Position numbers and translations under genes: made by a program. A stretch of 7,024 bases of DNA, from NCBI GenBank assembly GCA_902479075.1, contig CABSNK010000041.1, forward strand, positions 1-7,024. The letters are read 5' to 3'. The notes under the pieces were generated by a model. It ran no database searches and was not told where the DNA came from. It saw only the letters and a list, made by a program, of their open reading frames with translations. Positions 5,565 through 7,024 of the stretch are shown here, one piece after another. The DNA is from an uncultured Collinsella sp. GTDB lineage: Bacteria; Actinomycetota; Coriobacteriia; Coriobacteriales; Coriobacteriaceae. Every line of letters begins with the position of its first letter. The first letter of the stretch is position 1.

Positions 5565-6596
5565 CTACACCCGTTCCGCGATCTCGTGGATGAGGTAGTC
5601 GGTCTTTTCCCAGCCCAGGCACGGGTCGGTGATCGACTTGCCAAAGACACCGCCGTCGACCGGCTGGTTGCCGTCCTCCAGGTAGGACTCGATCATAAAG
5701 CCCTTGACCAGCTTGGAGATGGACTCGTTGCGGCGGCAGCTGTCGAGCACCTCCTTGCAAATGCGATACTGCTCCAGCGGACGCTTGCCCGAGTTGTCGT
5801 GGTTGCAGTCGATGACCGCTGCCGGATTGGCATAGCCGGCATGCTCGGTATAGCGTTCGGCCAGGCGTTCCAGGTGTTCGTAGTGGTAGTTGGGGTAGGT
5901 GCGCCCATCGAGACCGATGTAGCCACGCATAACGGCGTGTGCGAGCGGGTTGCCGTCGCACTCGACCTCCCAGTTGCGGAAGATGAAGCTCTGGTGCGCC
6001 TGCGCGGCGTAAATGGAGTTGAGCATAACGGTGGTAGAGCCGGCAGTGGGATTCTTCATGCCGACGGGTACCGAAATGCCGCTCGACACCAGGCGATGCT
6101 CCTGGTTCTCGACCGAGCGTGCGCCCACGGCAACATAGCTCAGCAGGTCGACGAGGTATTGGTAGTTGGACGGGTAGAGCATCTCATCGGCGGTAAAGAA
6201 GCCCGTTTCCTCAATAACGCGCAGGTGCATGTGGCGGATGGCCTTGACGCCCTCGAGCAGGTCGTCGGGAGCCTCGGGGTTGGGGTTGTGCAGCAGGCCC
6301 TTGTAGCCGGTGCCCTTGGTGCGCGGCTTGTTGGTGTAGACGCGCGGAATGATGATGAGCTTGTCCTTGACCTCTTCGGCGGTCTTGGCCAGTCGGTTCA
6401 TATACTCGAGCACCGAATCCTCGCGGTCGGCAGAGCACGGGCCGATGATGAGCACCTTACGTGCGTCCTCGCCGGTAAAGACTTTGGCGACCTCGGCGTC
6501 GAATGCCTGCTTTTTGGCGGTAAGCTCGGCAGAAAGCGGCATTTCCTCGCGGATCTCCATGGGGATCGGCAGCCTGCGTTTGAATTCCATGGCCAT
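5565..6596 (-). CDS. aroG: 3-deoxy-7-phosphoheptulonate (DAHP) synthase, class I (AroF/AroG/AroH family)
   Basis: Condenses phosphoenolpyruvate with erythrose 4-phosphate to DAHP, the first committed step of the shikimate pathway to aromatic amino acids. The 343-residue length is normal for the class I (beta-alpha)8 enzyme. Expected active-site and metal residues are visible by alignment to E. coli AroG: C54 in IIGPCSADRED, R85 and K90 in RVYTNKPRTKG, K181 in PVGMKNPTAGS, H266 in IDCNHDNSGK, E303 in FMIESYLEDGNQ and D324 in GKSITDPCLGWE. The N-terminal extension and the 132-175 region, which hold the allosteric site in relatives, are present, so feedback inhibition is likely; which amino acid acts cannot be told. 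Start ATG 6596 follows GAGGAG by six bases. The gene appears monocistronic. The symbol names the family, not the Phe-sensitive isoenzyme. Confidence 0.95.
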   Translation of the reverse strand: MAMEFKRRLPIPMEIREEMPLSAELTAKKQAFDAEVAKVFTGEDARKVLIIGPCSADREDSVLEYMNRLAKTAEEVKDKLIIIPRVYTNKPRTKGTGYKGLLHNPNPEAPDDLLEGVKAIRHMHLRVIEETGFFTADEMLYPSNYQYLVDLLSYVAVGARSVENQEHRLVSSGISVPVGMKNPTAGSTTVMLNSIYAAQAHQSFIFRNWEVECDGNPLAHAVMRGYIGLDGRTYPNYHYEHLERLAERYTEHAGYANPAAVIDCNHDNSGKRPLEQYRICKEVLDSCRRNESISKLVKGFMIESYLEDGNQPVDGGVFGKSITDPCLGWEKTDYLIHEIAERV

Positions 6597-6650
6597 AGGG
6601 GTCTCCTCAATCTATAGAAAGAGCAATAAGCGTATTGTCGAATGCTCGGC

Positions 6651-6679
6651 ATTATCCGCTGTCGCACGCTAAAGTGCAA
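6651..6679 (-). promoter_or_regulatory. Probable sigma-70-type promoter of DAHP synthase
   Basis: On the - strand TTGCAC (6674-6679) is a -35 with the conserved TTG. A 17-bp spacer leads to GATAAT (6651-6656), five of six to the -10 consensus. Transcription would begin near 6644, giving a leader of about 48 nt before ATG 6596. A CAATA-CGCT-TATTG hairpin is possible in that leader. Confidence 0.55.
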
Positions 6680-6694
6680 GCCCTTGCCACCCCG

Positions 6695-6732
6695 AAACCT
6701 GCCAAAAGGGACAGGTTTATTTTGGCAGGTTT
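6695..6732. terminator. 13-bp-stem hairpin, terminator-like, with GGGAC loop
   Basis: AAACCTGCCAAAA (6695-6707) and TTTTGGCAGGTTT (6720-6732) are perfect complements around a 12-base loop GGGACAGGTTTA. T runs follow in both directions (TTTT on +, TTT on -), so it could end transcripts either way. On the - strand it would insulate the DAHP synthase promoter from any upstream gene. The loop's GGGAC and the GGCAG stem resemble the hairpin at 5354-5380, so it may instead be a dispersed repeat. Confidence 0.55.
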
Positions 6733-7024
6733 TATATGGGGGAACGTCGGCGGATACCGGGAGGGAGTGGCGTCGCGCGGGACCCTAAGGCTATTGTCGG
6801 TTCCCCAGGAAACACCCTGTGGGCAAAAAATGCCAAATATGAGTACGGTTGCTAGCTTAGTAGCATATTGCCTTCGCAAAATAATAGACATAACAGCAAA
6901 ATATGTTCATTAACGCAAACACATATAAGTCCGCTATAGGGCTGTTTGATCAATTTAGGGACGCGTGTAGGTCGCGCGCGCAGACGTGGTGTAAGAGGGA
7001 GGGCCGCGTCAGCGCCCCCTGCGC

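Larger units (their letters stand above)
6597..7024. other. 428-bp region upstream of DAHP synthase, no gene supported
   Basis: It contains the DAHP synthase ribosome binding site (6603-6608), promoter (6651-6679) and a 13-bp-stem hairpin (6695-6732). Next comes a GC-rich stretch in which GGGGAAC (6739-6745) can pair with GTTCCCC (6800-6806). A markedly AT-rich patch at about 6825-6930 follows, then GC-rich sequence to the end. Frames in both directions are short, lack ribosome binding sites and give implausible protein. The AT-rich patch includes TATAAG (6924-6929), a possible -10, without a good -35. Confidence 0.6.

Noticed and set aside
5436..6617. + strand frame of 393 codons opposite DAHP synthase
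   Set aside because: Shadow of the DAHP synthase gene; Val/Leu/Gly-rich with no domain, and its start lies inside the terminator region.
6670..6700. T-box-like GGGTGGCA on the - strand upstream of DAHP synthase
   Set aside because: It follows rather than precedes the hairpin, overlaps the promoter -35, and no specifier stem or full T-box sequence is present.
6652..6891. - strand frame starting MSIILRRQYATKLATVLIF, resembling a signal peptide
   Set aside because: No ribosome binding site, lies in AT-rich non-coding sequence, and it runs through the 13-bp hairpin and the DAHP synthase promoter.

Overview
The window is GC-rich bacterial chromosome with compact genes and long hairpin-rich spacers. 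Gene content, a TTG start and the style of the intergenic repeats suggest a Coriobacteriia gut actinobacterium, probably Collinsella or a close relative. This is a judgement from protein character; no search was run.

Layout, left to right. (1) 1-162: the 3' end of a class II fructose-bisphosphate/ketose-bisphosphate aldolase on the + strand. (2) 163-864: no intact gene. It holds a 145-bp inverted-repeat element with 39-bp perfect arms (187-331), coding-like remnants on the - strand (401-~690), and a degenerate copy of a repeat core also found at 5135. (3) 865-1854, - strand: one reading frame joining an N-terminal NUDIX hydrolase (MutT-like) to a C-terminal Vsr-type endonuclease through a basic linker. 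This is the most unusual protein in the window. (4) 1955-1992: a 12-bp interrupted inverted repeat in the divergent promoter region. (5) 2003-4979, + strand: a BceAB-type ABC transporter (ATPase plus 10-TM FtsX-like permease, 11-nt overlap), ending at a strong terminator (5017-5057). (6) 5058-5460: a spacer with a 121-bp MITE-like inverted-repeat element (5081-5201), a REP/REPIN-like cluster (5245-5333) and a further variant hairpin (5354-5380). (7) 5565-6596, - strand: class I DAHP synthase, the first step of aromatic amino acid synthesis, with its own promoter (6651-6679) and terminator (5452-5488). (8) 6680-7024: a 13-bp stem hairpin and an AT-rich patch, with no supported gene.

The genes do not form one pathway. 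The ABC pair is a single transcription unit, probably for peptide-antibiotic sensing or resistance, but no two-component system lies beside it here. The NUDIX-Vsr protein is transcribed divergently from the transporter and may share its operator region. The aldolase and DAHP synthase are housekeeping genes flanking this accessory-looking stretch. The best leads for new biology are the NUDIX-Vsr fusion and the four classes of structured intergenic repeat.
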